Of a DNA stretch of 14,531 nucleotides, positions 6,596-13,636 are shown piece after piece. Source of the DNA: Nitrospinota bacterium (lineage in GTDB: Bacteria; Nitrospinota_A; JADGAW01); NCBI GenBank assembly GCA_015231815.1, contig JADGAW010000035.1:1-14531 (forward strand), read 5' to 3'. The position numbers and the translations under genes are program-made. Numbering within the stretch: the first letter of the stretch is position 1; each line of letters begins with the position of its first letter. The notes below the pieces were generated by a model. That model saw only the letters and a list, made by a program, of their open reading frames with translations. It made no database searches and was not told the origin of the DNA.

Positions 6596-8182
6596 TTAAT
6601 CGTCCTGCTTGGTTGTTCCACCATAGTTATATGGAGACCAATCAGGAGAGATTACTGGCTGAACTGGAAAGTTACCTGGTCCAGGAATTACCTCTGTATT
6701 GGTAAATTCGATAGACTGAGACTTCCAAGGGTTAGGATCAGTACATTTTTCACCTGCAACCCAGCAATGAATCCATGTTACCAATGTAATTAAGAAACCA
6801 ACTGCAATTACATAGGAACCCATAGTTGCTAAATGCTGAGCACTTTCAAACTGAGGGAACTGGCTGTAGTCATAGTACCTTCTCGCCATACCTTCAATAC
6901 CAATCTCAAAGAGAGGGTAGAAAGTAACGTTAAAGCCGATGAAGAGTAACCAGAATCCAGCTTTACCCATAGCTTCGTTGTACATTTTTCCTGTCATTTT
7001 TGGTAAGTAGTAATAAACAGAACCAAAAATCGCAGCAGTACCTGCCATTGCCATTACGTAGTGGAAGTGAGCCATAATGAAATATCCATCGTGAATAGCG
7101 TGATCGACAGATGCCATTGCGTTAGGAATACCAGTCAAACCTCCAATAAGGAAGAGGAAAATAACTGATAAAGCAAAAAGCATAGGTGTAGTAAAACGAA
7201 TTGCACCGTTCCACATAGTTGCTACCATACCGATCATAAGAAGTCCAACCGGAACACTAATCAAAAGAGTAGTAATGGTCATGAACATTCTTACGTAATC
7301 CGGAAGACCAGCAGCATAAGCGTGGTGAGCCCAAACATCGGTACTCAGCAGAGTCGTACCACAAACTCCACCGTAAACAACCATGTTGTAGTTGAAGATT
7401 CTGTTTCTTGCAAATGTTGCAATTATTTCATATGCAATTCCCAAGAATGGTAGCAGAATTACATATACCGCTGGGTGAGAGTAAAACCAGAAGAGGTTTT
7501 CATAAATTAAAACATCACCACCTGAGGCAGGGTTAAAAAAGTTCGTTCCGAGATACTTATCAAATAAAAGAAGCATAACGGCAGAACCAAGAACAGGAAC
7601 AAATACAAGCTGAAGAAGGTTTGCACCCATAGTAGTCCAAACCATAATGTTGAACTGGTTGTACTGCATACCTTTGGCTCGACAGTAAATAACAGTACAC
7701 ATGATGTTAATACCACCAACAATTGATGAGAAACCCATGATAAGAACTGTCAAGCTGTAAAGTGCTGTATTACCTTCAGTAATTACAGAGTAAGGTGGGT
7801 AACCTGTCCACATTACATCTGGTGAATCTGGTATAACAAATGTTGCTAACGCTAAAAGAATACCCATCCAGTATAACCATACACTGAGAGCATTTACTCT
7901 TGGGAACGCCATATCAGGAGCTCCAAGCATGATTGGCACAGCCCAGTTAGCCAAGAAACCTGTTAATGCCGGAATCTGGAAACCAAGAATCATTGCAGCA
8001 CCATGGAAATACAACCAAACGTTATAGACGTTTGGATCTTCCGTAAGTGTTGGACCAATAGCACCGAGCTCAGTTCTAATCAGCAACGCCATCAATCCAG
8101 CAACACAAAATGCTGCGATTGAGCCGATGAGATAGAAAACACCGATCCTCTTGTGATCCGTTGTTAAGATCCACTCTTTCAT
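6596..8182 (-). CDS. ctaD: Cytochrome c oxidase subunit I, A2-type
   Basis: A 528-residue subunit I of an aa3-type oxidase with twelve helices, holding heme a, heme a3 and CuB. Ligands visible: His60 (YFHGAAMI) and His374 for heme a, His372 (AHFHYVM) for heme a3, and His236, His286, His287 for CuB; Tyr240 of HPAVY is the crosslinked Tyr. The helix-VI motif is YSHPAVY, with Tyr234-Ser235 and no Glu after HP, which marks the A2 subfamily. D-channel residues Asp90 and Asn97 (APDMAFPRVN) are kept. Helix VIII reads VPVGLLMIGMVATMW (310-324) where the usual form is VPTGIK, so the K-channel Thr and Lys are replaced by Val312 and Leu315. GGAGG lies 10 nt before ATG 8182; ctaC ends 39 nt upstream. The enzyme assignment is firm; the effect on proton uptake is inference. 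Confidence 0.97.
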   Translation of the reverse strand: MKEWILTTDHKRIGVFYLIGSIAAFCVAGLMALLIRTELGAIGPTLTEDPNVYNVWLYFHGAAMILGFQIPALTGFLANWAVPIMLGAPDMAFPRVNALSVWLYWMGILLALATFVIPDSPDVMWTGYPPYSVITEGNTALYSLTVLIMGFSSIVGGINIMCTVIYCRAKGMQYNQFNIMVWTTMGANLLQLVFVPVLGSAVMLLLFDKYLGTNFFNPASGGDVLIYENLFWFYSHPAVYVILLPFLGIAYEIIATFARNRIFNYNMVVYGGVCGTTLLSTDVWAHHAYAAGLPDYVRMFMTITTLLISVPVGLLMIGMVATMWNGAIRFTTPMLFALSVIFLFLIGGLTGIPNAMASVDHAIHDGYFIMAHFHYVMAMAGTAAIFGSVYYYLPKMTGKMYNEAMGKAGFWLLFIGFNVTFYPLFEIGIEGMARRYYDYSQFPQFESAQHLATMGSYVIAVGFLITLVTWIHCWVAGEKCTDPNPWKSQSIEFTNTEVIPGPGNFPVQPVISPDWSPYNYGGTTKQDD

Positions 8183-8221
8183 AATGAAAAAACCTCCAAT
8201 TAAATTAATATTTCCTAACTG

Positions 8222-8944
8222 TTAAAGATCGTTCTTTTCAGTTTCAATCCATTTATCAAATTCCGACTCTGGCATTGCAATTACTTTACTAATCATCTTG
8301 GAATGCATAGTACCACAGTACTCCTTACATGTTACTAAATGCTCACCAGGTGTCTTTGGATAAAACCACAGATAGGTAACTCTTCCTGGCATTGAATCTT
8401 CAAGAATTCTGAAATCAGGAATAGAGTGGTTATGAATTACATCGGAACTGGTCATTCTTAATAAAATTGGCTTTCCAGCAGGAACTCTCAGTTCGTTCAT
8501 TACTTCAACACAGTTATCTGCTTCTTTACAAGCGTTAGGATAGGTATAGTTGAAGTTCCACATAGAAGCAGTTACCTTCACTTCATAGTGATTTGCTGGA
8601 ACATTTCTTTGCAGGTTAAAAAGCTGCCATGATTGTGCTGCAAGATAAAAGTCATCAGCCATGAAACAAAAAGCAGGTATAAGCGTCCAACCAATAGACT
8701 GTAAAGGTGTTAACTTAGTACCAGTACCTTCCTGATCAGGTGACTGAGCAATGTTCCTTATAAGAACATAAATAAAACAAATCATAAAGACTACACCGAT
8801 ACTAATAATATCGATCATAATCTCATGCCAAAACTCATCCCAATGCTCTGCCGGATCCTGCTGAAGCTCTCCAGCAATTGCCGTAGCAGCCAAAAATGGA
8901 AGAGATCCGACTACCGCCATCAAACTCCAAAGTTTTTTATTCAT
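8222..8944 (-). CDS. ctaC: Cytochrome c oxidase subunit II (CuA)
   Basis: A 240-residue subunit II that takes electrons from cytochrome c through the CuA centre. Residues 1-24 are a signal peptide ending AIA; helices lie at about 42-62 and 79-105; the rest is the periplasmic cupredoxin domain. CuA ligands are His171 (DVIHNH), Cys206, Glu208 carbonyl, Cys210, His214 and Met217 in CKEYCGTMHSKM. Trp128 (SMWNFNY) is the likely electron entry. There is no C-terminal cytochrome c domain, so the donor is separate. The helix-II Glu that opens the K-channel is absent: the sequence is TPLQSIGWT, with Gln82. A loop at 136-149 contains an unusual Cys139/Cys145 pair. ATG 8944 overlaps the sco stop (ATGA), with GAGGTG just before it; a GTG two codons earlier lies inside that ribosome site and is less likely. 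Confidence 0.95.
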   Translation of the reverse strand: MNKKLWSLMAVVGSLPFLAATAIAGELQQDPAEHWDEFWHEIMIDIISIGVVFMICFIYVLIRNIAQSPDQEGTGTKLTPLQSIGWTLIPAFCFMADDFYLAAQSWQLFNLQRNVPANHYEVKVTASMWNFNYTYPNACKEADNCVEVMNELRVPAGKPILLRMTSSDVIHNHSIPDFRILEDSMPGRVTYLWFYPKTPGEHLVTCKEYCGTMHSKMISKVIAMPESEFDKWIETEKNDL

Positions 8945-9762
8945 ACACACCTCTTTTTTTTATAAATAAACAGAGAAAGAGCTACAAGAGATAGCCCAAG
9001 AAAAAGGGAACCTAACCCAATGAAGAGAGGATAGTTAATAGTATATTTACCTTCTTTAAAGTTGTAACTGTAACAAACAGAGGTCAGAAAATCAATTGCT
9101 TTTGATTTCTTTAATTTTTCACCGTATGCGTCAATAATTGACAACTCCATATCTTTTTCGTCAATTTTAGTGCCATAAAGGAAACGTACAACCTTTCCTT
9201 TTTGTGATGCAACAATGTAAACGCTAGGATGTAAAAAAATACGATCTCTGGATGACCAGAAAAACTTATATCCAACACTAGAGGTAAATTCTTTGATGTC
9301 AGCTTTATTTTTCATTATTGCAAGCCTCCACCCTTTCCTCATATCATCAGTCATTCCTATTTTTGTACTGAACTCCTGTAAACTTTTTAAATCATCATTC
9401 TCGTCAAATGAAATGGTCAGAACGTTATATTCCTCACCGATTTTGTATTTAACAAGTTTGAGAGTTTCAAGTAAGTTGTTGTTTATTGTAGGACAATAAC
9501 CATCACATTTATAGTATGAAAGTAAAAGAACCAGTGGTTTATTTAACATATCTCCAACGTTAAACTCATTTCCCTTTTCGTCTATTAACGCATAATCCTT
9601 CCCCAACTGCGCACCAAGGAATTTATCCTCATCAATTGCCATAATAGAAGGGTCAAGTGCTGTATCTGACGGTTCACCGCCAGTTAATGCAGCAAGCGAA
9701 ACATGTGCATTAAAGAGCAAAAGAAATGTTATGAATAATGTTTGAGAAGTTGTTTTCACCAC
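8941..9762 (-). CDS. sco: SCO1/SenC copper chaperone with a C-terminal membrane anchor
   Basis: A 273-residue thioredoxin-fold protein that delivers copper to, or reduces the cysteines of, the CuA site of subunit II. Copper-binding residues are Cys86 and Cys90 in YYKCDGYCP and His178 in FLHPSVYIV. Residues 1-25 form a signal peptide and about 244-267 (PLFIGLGSLFLGLSLVALSLF) a C-terminal helix followed by a basic tail, so the domain is periplasmic and held by its C-terminus; many SCO proteins are anchored only at the N-terminus. Cys230 in SVCYSYNF lies near the position of an aromatic-rich SCO motif. The start is GTG 9762 (or the next codon, also GTG) with no strong Shine-Dalgarno. It lies 24 nt after ctaE and overlaps ctaC by 4 nt, which suggests coupled synthesis of CtaC and its copper loader. 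Confidence 0.92.
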   Translation of the reverse strand: MVKTTSQTLFITFLLLFNAHVSLAALTGGEPSDTALDPSIMAIDEDKFLGAQLGKDYALIDEKGNEFNVGDMLNKPLVLLLSYYKCDGYCPTINNNLLETLKLVKYKIGEEYNVLTISFDENDDLKSLQEFSTKIGMTDDMRKGWRLAIMKNKADIKEFTSSVGYKFFWSSRDRIFLHPSVYIVASQKGKVVRFLYGTKIDEKDMELSIIDAYGEKLKKSKAIDFLTSVCYSYNFKEGKYTINYPLFIGLGSLFLGLSLVALSLFIYKKKRCV

Positions 9763-9786
9763 TATTTTATTTTCGATAAATGTAAA

Positions 9787-10554
9787 TTATTTCCATACGT
9801 AAACTTGCATAACCACGAAAAAGTGAACAACAGTACAAAAATCCCAGTAAATTGCTGCTGACGAGGAATAAGACCTACTTGTGTTTCCCTTCATTGTAGA
9901 TAATGCTATTAAGAGGTACATAACCATACCTACCAAAATATGGGCTGCGTGCCATCCACCAAGACCAAATACTGTCGTACCGAAAGCATTTGTACCAATG
10001 GTAAACCCTTGTGCTGCCATTCCAGCTAATTCACTGTAAACCAGTACAAGGAAAACAGCACCAACAATAACAGGAACTAAAAGAAGCCCACCAGTAGATT
10101 CTGGCTCTGTTTTGTACTTGGCATCTGCTTTATGTGCAGCAAAACTACCAATAAAAAGGAGACCTAAAGCTACAAACTGCATACCAGCAGTAATTTCAGG
10201 TGTTCCTTCTGGAGGCCATGCAGCAGCACCTGCCTGAAGTTTCATTCTCCAATATGCAACAAAGAATGCCAAGAAAATCATTGCTTCTGTCAAGATATAC
10301 AGTAACATTGCAACGGGACTAAAACCAAAGTCTGCCTTACCGACTGTTTCTCCAACCCAGCCAATAACGCTCATTGCAACAAGTATTGTACCGATGGCAA
10401 GGGCAATTACCGCAGCCATTCCAGCACTATATACAAATTGGAACATAAATGCCCAGCACAGAGCAAAGATACCCAAACTTACCGTTAACGGCCATGGGCT
10501 TGTCTCCCAGTGATCCGGAACGTGCACTCCATGATGCTCAGCGTGATCGCTCAT
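9787..10554 (-). CDS. ctaE: Cytochrome c oxidase subunit III
   Basis: A 255-residue seven-helix subunit III that stabilises subunit I and supports proton uptake. Family signatures are LTEAMIFLAFFVAYW (88-102, conserved Glu90), the AAWPPEG loop (110-116), GGWHAAHILVG (199-209) and YWDFCTVVHFFVV (236-248). The N-terminal tail is His-rich (His4, 7, 8, 11 and 15); whether this binds metal is unknown. ATG 10554 has a strong GGAGGT six nt upstream. It is the first gene of the locus, unlike the common order in which subunits II and I come first. The leader of about 200 nt and a consensus promoter lie upstream. Confidence 0.94.
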   Translation of the reverse strand: MSDHAEHHGVHVPDHWETSPWPLTVSLGIFALCWAFMFQFVYSAGMAAVIALAIGTILVAMSVIGWVGETVGKADFGFSPVAMLLYILTEAMIFLAFFVAYWRMKLQAGAAAWPPEGTPEITAGMQFVALGLLFIGSFAAHKADAKYKTEPESTGGLLLVPVIVGAVFLVLVYSELAGMAAQGFTIGTNAFGTTVFGLGGWHAAHILVGMVMYLLIALSTMKGNTSRSYSSSAAIYWDFCTVVHFFVVMQVYVWK

Positions 10555-10646
10555 ATGTTCACCTCCATAAAAAAATTAATAAAGTAAGTTAAAACAAAAT
10601 GTTAAATGTTAAACAAAGACAGTACTTCAATCTGAATGCTCATAAT

Positions 10647-10675
10647 AATGACCAGTCCTTCTGGACACGATCATT
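10647..10675 (-). promoter_or_regulatory. hairpin in the cta leader
   Basis: On the minus strand these 29 bases fold into an 8-bp lower stem with two G-U pairs, a one-base bulge, a GTCC/GGAC upper stem and an AGAA loop. It starts at the last base of the TAA that closes a 17-codon leader frame (10675-10728). It lies about 90 nt before the ctaE ATG and does not hide the ctaE ribosome binding site. Confidence 0.5.
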
Positions 10676-10695
10676 TATAGAACGTTATGTAAAGA

Positions 10696-10704
10696 ATCAC
10701 CTCC
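10696..10704 (-). promoter_or_regulatory. orphan Shine-Dalgarno sequence in the cta leader
   Basis: GGAGGTGAT on the minus strand is a nine-base match to the anti-Shine-Dalgarno end of 16S rRNA, better than most gene-start sites in the window, yet no ATG, GTG or TTG follows at 5-10 nt. It lies inside a 17-codon frame (MNIKAIMIGGDSLHNVL, 10728-10675) that has no ribosome site of its own. It may be a ribosome standby or pausing site, or a relic. Confidence 0.45.
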
Positions 10705-10764
10705 AATCATAATAGCTTTTATGTTCATAATAGTAAGGTCATTTAAGAAAAAAATAATTTTCTG

Positions 10765-10793
10765 ATTATAATTAAGCGAACAGGTTTTGTCAA
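10765..10793 (-). promoter_or_regulatory. perfect consensus sigma-70 promoter for the cta locus
   Basis: The minus strand reads TTGACA (10793-10788), a 17-base spacer, then TATAAT (10770-10765), matching the housekeeping consensus at all twelve positions with optimal spacing. Transcription would start near 10758, giving a leader of about 204 nt to ctaE. A perfect promoter suggests strong basal expression, with any control exerted in the leader or by a repressor. Confidence 0.82.
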
Positions 10794-10890
10794 TTCTTCT
10801 TTTGTATTTTTATTATTATTTTCCTTAAGTTTTATGGATGAGAAAAGAGGTTATGAGAAAATTTACCCTATAAAAAAAGGGAAAAAGATA

Positions 10891-10978
10891 TAACTCCTTG
10901 ATTAAAAGGATTTTAGTAACCATTAATGCCTTCATTCCTTTTAACATGCCTTCTCAGGCAAATAAATTTGAGGAGTTA
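10891..10978 (+). ncRNA. candidate structured RNA (three-way junction) upstream of sixA
   Basis: Three nested complementary segments can form one fold. P1 pairs 10891-10901 with 10968-10978, with core TAACTCCT/AGGAGTTA plus two G-U pairs and one A-U. P2 pairs TTAAAAGGA (10902-10910) with TCCTTTTAA (10936-10944) and directly abuts P1. P3 is TGCCT-TCTC-AGGCA (10947-10960). The G-U pairs exist only on the plus strand, which favours a plus transcript. ATGCCTTC occurs twice (10926-10933 and 10946-10953), so AGGCA could pair with either copy. No known riboswitch family was recognised, and the promoter is uncertain. Confidence 0.35.
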
Positions 10979-11047
10979 ATATTAGCACGCATTTTATAAA
11001 AAATTCTATTTTTTTATTTTTTTGTCACTTTTTTTCTTTTAATCATG

Positions 11048-11053
11048 TATAAA
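11048..11053 (+). promoter_or_regulatory. possible -10 element for sixA
   Basis: TATAAA, 28 nt before the sixA ATG. TTGTCA at 11022-11027 could be the -35 element, but the 20-base spacer is longer than normal. AGGAGG at 11071-11076 gives sixA a strong ribosome binding site 5 nt before its ATG. Confidence 0.3.
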
Positions 11054-11081
11054 TACTCTATTGTTCATTTAGGAGGCAGTT

Positions 11082-11543
11082 ATGGAACTTTTTCTTATGA
11101 GGCATGGTGAAGCAAAAGATGGACATGATGATACCAATCGTCCTTTATCCGAAACAGGAAGAATTCATGTTAAGAATGTTGCCCTCTCTGCTCAAATGAG
11201 AGGAATCAATCCCCCTGAAATATTCCATAGCAGTAAATTACGAGCAAAAGAAACAGCTGAATTATTTGCCAAAACTCTTCAAGCAGATATTGTTCCTCAA
11301 GAAGCCACCGGATTAAAGCCTAATGACGATATTCGAGATTGGATTCAGGAAGTTGAAAAAAGAGAATCGCCTTTAATGCTTGTAGGACATCTGCCCTATA
11401 TGGAACTTTTTGTTTCTATGCTCCTTACTGGCTACCCAAACAAAAGAGTTGTTGATTTCTTTCCTGCAACTCTGGCTTGTTTACAGAAAAAACCGGATTA
11501 CTCATGGGAACTTACCTCAATAATAAGACCTGAAAATCAATGA
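11082..11543 (+). CDS. sixA: SixA-like phosphohistidine phosphatase
   Basis: A 153-residue single-domain protein of the histidine phosphatase superfamily. The RHG motif is MRHGEA with phosphoacceptor His8 and Arg7; Arg54 lies in HSSKLRAKETAE, and the second catalytic His103 in VGHLPYME. Length and the TNRPLSETG sequence after the RHG motif match the SixA subfamily, which removes phosphate from histidines of phosphotransfer proteins, rather than larger phosphoglycerate mutases. AGGAGG precedes ATG 11082. Its TGA overlaps the start of the PseG-like gene (ATGA), so the two are probably translated together. No partner histidine kinase or phosphotransfer protein is in the window, so the substrate is unknown. 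Confidence 0.88.
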   Translation: MELFLMRHGEAKDGHDDTNRPLSETGRIHVKNVALSAQMRGINPPEIFHSSKLRAKETAELFAKTLQADIVPQEATGLKPNDDIRDWIQEVEKRESPLMLVGHLPYMELFVSMLLTGYPNKRVVDFFPATLACLQKKPDYSWELTSIIRPENQ

Positions 11544-12595
11544 AAAAAGGGGTATTGCTTATAACCCACGGAAGTAACTTTCTGGGAATGGGTCATCTTG
11601 TACGAACAGTACAACTAAATGATTCCCTTATTTCCAGAGGATATAAGACATTTATTTTTTGCAATAATCAACCGGAAACAAAACTTTTTTTTAAAGAGCG
11701 AAGCAACCTTTACTTTTATTCTGTAAGAAGCAATTTCTCTCTTATTAACAATTTCCTACCTGAATTAAGCCTTGTTATTTTTGATTGTAATAATACAACA
11801 AATGAGGAAATATCTTTTTTTAAGCAAAATAACTGTAAAGTGATTGTAATTGATGACTTAGCGGCCCATACTCAAAATGCTGACCTCGTTATTGATGCAA
11901 ACCGTAATAAAAGACAGCCCTTTGCTAATGAATTATTTGGGGAAAAGTATATTTTTCTTAACCCTGAAATCCGGAAATATTTAAAGAAGAAAACACCCTC
12001 ACAACCTGTAAGAAACATTGTAATCGTCATAGGAGGTTTTGATTATAAAAAGTTTTCCCTTTCCCTTATTAAACATTTCATGAACAATTTTTTCAAGAGT
12101 GACTTTGAACATTTGAGAATAAAGGTAAAGTTACCCCATAAGGTTAGCGGGCTGGAAGATTCTTTTTTTGATGAAATTCTCTCTCATCAAAAAGTAAACT
12201 TTATACGACGGAATCGATCGGTTCTCCTCCATAAAAAGGGAAAAGAACTTATTATACAGTTTTGTTCCATCATAGAAAACTTACCTTCCAAGATTAAAAG
12301 GTCTGACCTGCTTATTAGTTCAGGTGGGCTAACAATGTATGAGGGACTGACCATTGGAACATACACTATTGCACTTCCACAAAACAGGAGTGAAAGGAAA
12401 GTTGTAAAAAGGCTGCACCAAAAAGGTTTTCTCAATAAACTTTATAAAATTGGTGAAATGCCGGAACTTAAAGACATTTTGTCAATAAAGAGAAAAGACT
12501 TTATCGAGTTCTCAGAAAAAAATAAGGTTTTTGATGGACTTGGGTGCGAAAGAATTCTTGAAAGGATTGAAAAGCTTTTACGTTATAAAGAGTGA
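11540..12595 (+). CDS. PseG/SpsG-like GT-B fold sugar-nucleotide hydrolase or glycosyltransferase
   Basis: A 351-residue cytoplasmic protein with a two-domain GT-B layout. The N-terminal glycine loop reads GMGHLVRTVQLNDSLISRG (16-34), with His19 at the place of the PseG catalytic His. Next come VIFDCNN (79-85), VIVIDDLAAHTQNADLVID (101-119) and VIVIGGFDYK (161-170). The C-terminal nucleotide-binding signature is DLLISSGGLTMYEGLTIGTYTIALPQN (256-282). PseG removes UDP from UDP-2,4-diacetamido-2,4,6-trideoxy-altrose in pseudaminic acid synthesis, but no other pse gene is nearby and a basic segment at about 185-250 is longer than I expect, so the substrate is open. It overlaps sixA by 4 bp and ends 26 nt from the convergent MinD-like gene, with no clear terminator between. 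Confidence 0.72.
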   Translation: MKKGVLLITHGSNFLGMGHLVRTVQLNDSLISRGYKTFIFCNNQPETKLFFKERSNLYFYSVRSNFSLINNFLPELSLVIFDCNNTTNEEISFFKQNNCKVIVIDDLAAHTQNADLVIDANRNKRQPFANELFGEKYIFLNPEIRKYLKKKTPSQPVRNIVIVIGGFDYKKFSLSLIKHFMNNFFKSDFEHLRIKVKLPHKVSGLEDSFFDEILSHQKVNFIRRNRSVLLHKKGKELIIQFCSIIENLPSKIKRSDLLISSGGLTMYEGLTIGTYTIALPQNRSERKVVKRLHQKGFLNKLYKIGEMPELKDILSIKRKDFIEFSEKNKVFDGLGCERILERIEKLLRYKE

Positions 12596-12621
12596 AGAAG
12601 GTTTTTCCTTACCTTTACTTT

Positions 12622-13608
12622 TTAATGGTGGGTTATCATTGAGGGGTCAATTGACCTCAAAGCAGCATTGATATTTCTCTTCAAGTGAAATCCATGAAAT
12701 TCCATTCTGAGTTTCTCTTCAATTTCCCGTATATCCCGGGCAGCCTGACATTCAGGAAAGAGGTTCATAAAAGGTTTCATTTGAATTACCGATTTGGAAA
12801 CATATGGATCATGATGAATTGAGCCAGCAGTCATTAACCTCATACTAAGAAACTTATCAGCAACCGTTTCAAGAATTGTCCCTGTCTTTTTCTGATTTTC
12901 AGAAGAAATATTGTTCAAAATTAACTGTACTTTAAATTCATTTAAGGTTTCAGTAAAGACACGAACAACATCATTGTCCAAAACAGTGGCTTTTTCTATT
13001 AACTCCTCCATTAATTTCTCTGAAGTAGATGCATTTGATGAATGCAGGGATGTTTTTATCAGCTCAACAAGCGGTTTATTGTATGAGAACTTCCTTAACA
13101 AGGCTCGAACTAACGCAATTTTCAGGAAACCATACACATTCTGTATTGATGTGGGTTCCGGGCTTGCAACAACAATCTTTCCACTTGCCATGGTGAAGAA
13201 ATCAAGGACATCATAGCCTGACCCTGCTCCAAGGTCGAGAATAAGGTAATCTGCCTCAAGGGTTTTTAAGGAATTAATGAGCTTTGCTTTCTGAGCATAC
13301 TTTGGATTTGCCAATTCCAGGATTCCATTCGCTCCACTAATGAGATATAAATTTGAGAACTCCGTTTCAATTAACGTATCAGAAATATGAGAAACCTTTT
13401 TCCTGAAAAAATCATTGAGAGTAACCAAAGGGTATTTAACACCAAGTAAGGTATGAAGGTTTGCTCCTCCAAGATCGGCATCAAGACATACAACTTTATG
13501 ACCTAATTGACTTAGGCAGAACCCAATATTAGCTGAAATAATAGATTTTCCCACTCCCCCCTTACCACCACCAATGGCAAGAATATTGAGTTCGTTTATA
13601 TTTCCCAT
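12622..13608 (-). CDS. MinD/FlhG-like deviant Walker A ATPase
   Basis: A 328-residue P-loop ATPase of the MinD/ParA/FlhG group. The deviant Walker A is GGGKGGVGKS (13-22) with signature Lys16 and catalytic Lys21; switch I region CLDADLGGANLHTLLG (41-56); Walker B YLILDLGAGSG (121-131). DLGGAN is typical of the MinD/FlhG branch rather than plasmid ParA. A segment at about 168-215 (SSNASTSEKLMEELIEKA) interrupts the usual core, and the tail (295-320) is a basic amphipathic helix candidate that could bind membrane. No minC, minE, parB or flagellar gene is in view, so FlhG, MinD or another positioning role cannot be chosen. ATG 13608 has a weak ribosome site. It lies 28 nt downstream of cysE on the same strand. 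Confidence 0.82.
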   Translation of the reverse strand: MGNINELNILAIGGGKGGVGKSIISANIGFCLSQLGHKVVCLDADLGGANLHTLLGVKYPLVTLNDFFRKKVSHISDTLIETEFSNLYLISGANGILELANPKYAQKAKLINSLKTLEADYLILDLGAGSGYDVLDFFTMASGKIVVASPEPTSIQNVYGFLKIALVRALLRKFSYNKPLVELIKTSLHSSNASTSEKLMEELIEKATVLDNDVVRVFTETLNEFKVQLILNNISSENQKKTGTILETVADKFLSMRLMTAGSIHHDPYVSKSVIQMKPFMNLFPECQAARDIREIEEKLRMEFHGFHLKRNINAALRSIDPSMITHH

Positions 13609-13636
13609 AGTTTATCTATTAAGCGTTTGTAACGTC

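Larger units (their letters stand above)
10555..11081. other. 527-base intergenic region between divergent ctaE and sixA
   Basis: No convincing protein gene is present. The left half is the leader and promoter of the cta locus (minus strand). The right half holds an inverted-repeat cluster (10891-10978), an A/T-only stretch with several T-runs (10991-11040), and the start region of sixA. A tandem ATGTTAA repeat at 10600-10613 lies in the cta leader; its meaning is unknown. Confidence 0.8.

Noticed and set aside
10861..10881. Possible -10 element (TATAAA at 10869-10874) for the candidate RNA.
   Set aside because: No -35 hexamer lies at acceptable spacing, and such matches are common at this base composition.
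11000..11040. A-run and T-run stretch that could be read as a terminator after the candidate RNA.
   Set aside because: The only stem is A-T pairs with no GC core, so an intrinsic terminator is not supported.
12596..12621. Possible terminator between the convergent PseG-like and MinD-like genes.
   Set aside because: The only repeat is AAGG/CCTT around a T-run, too short to claim.
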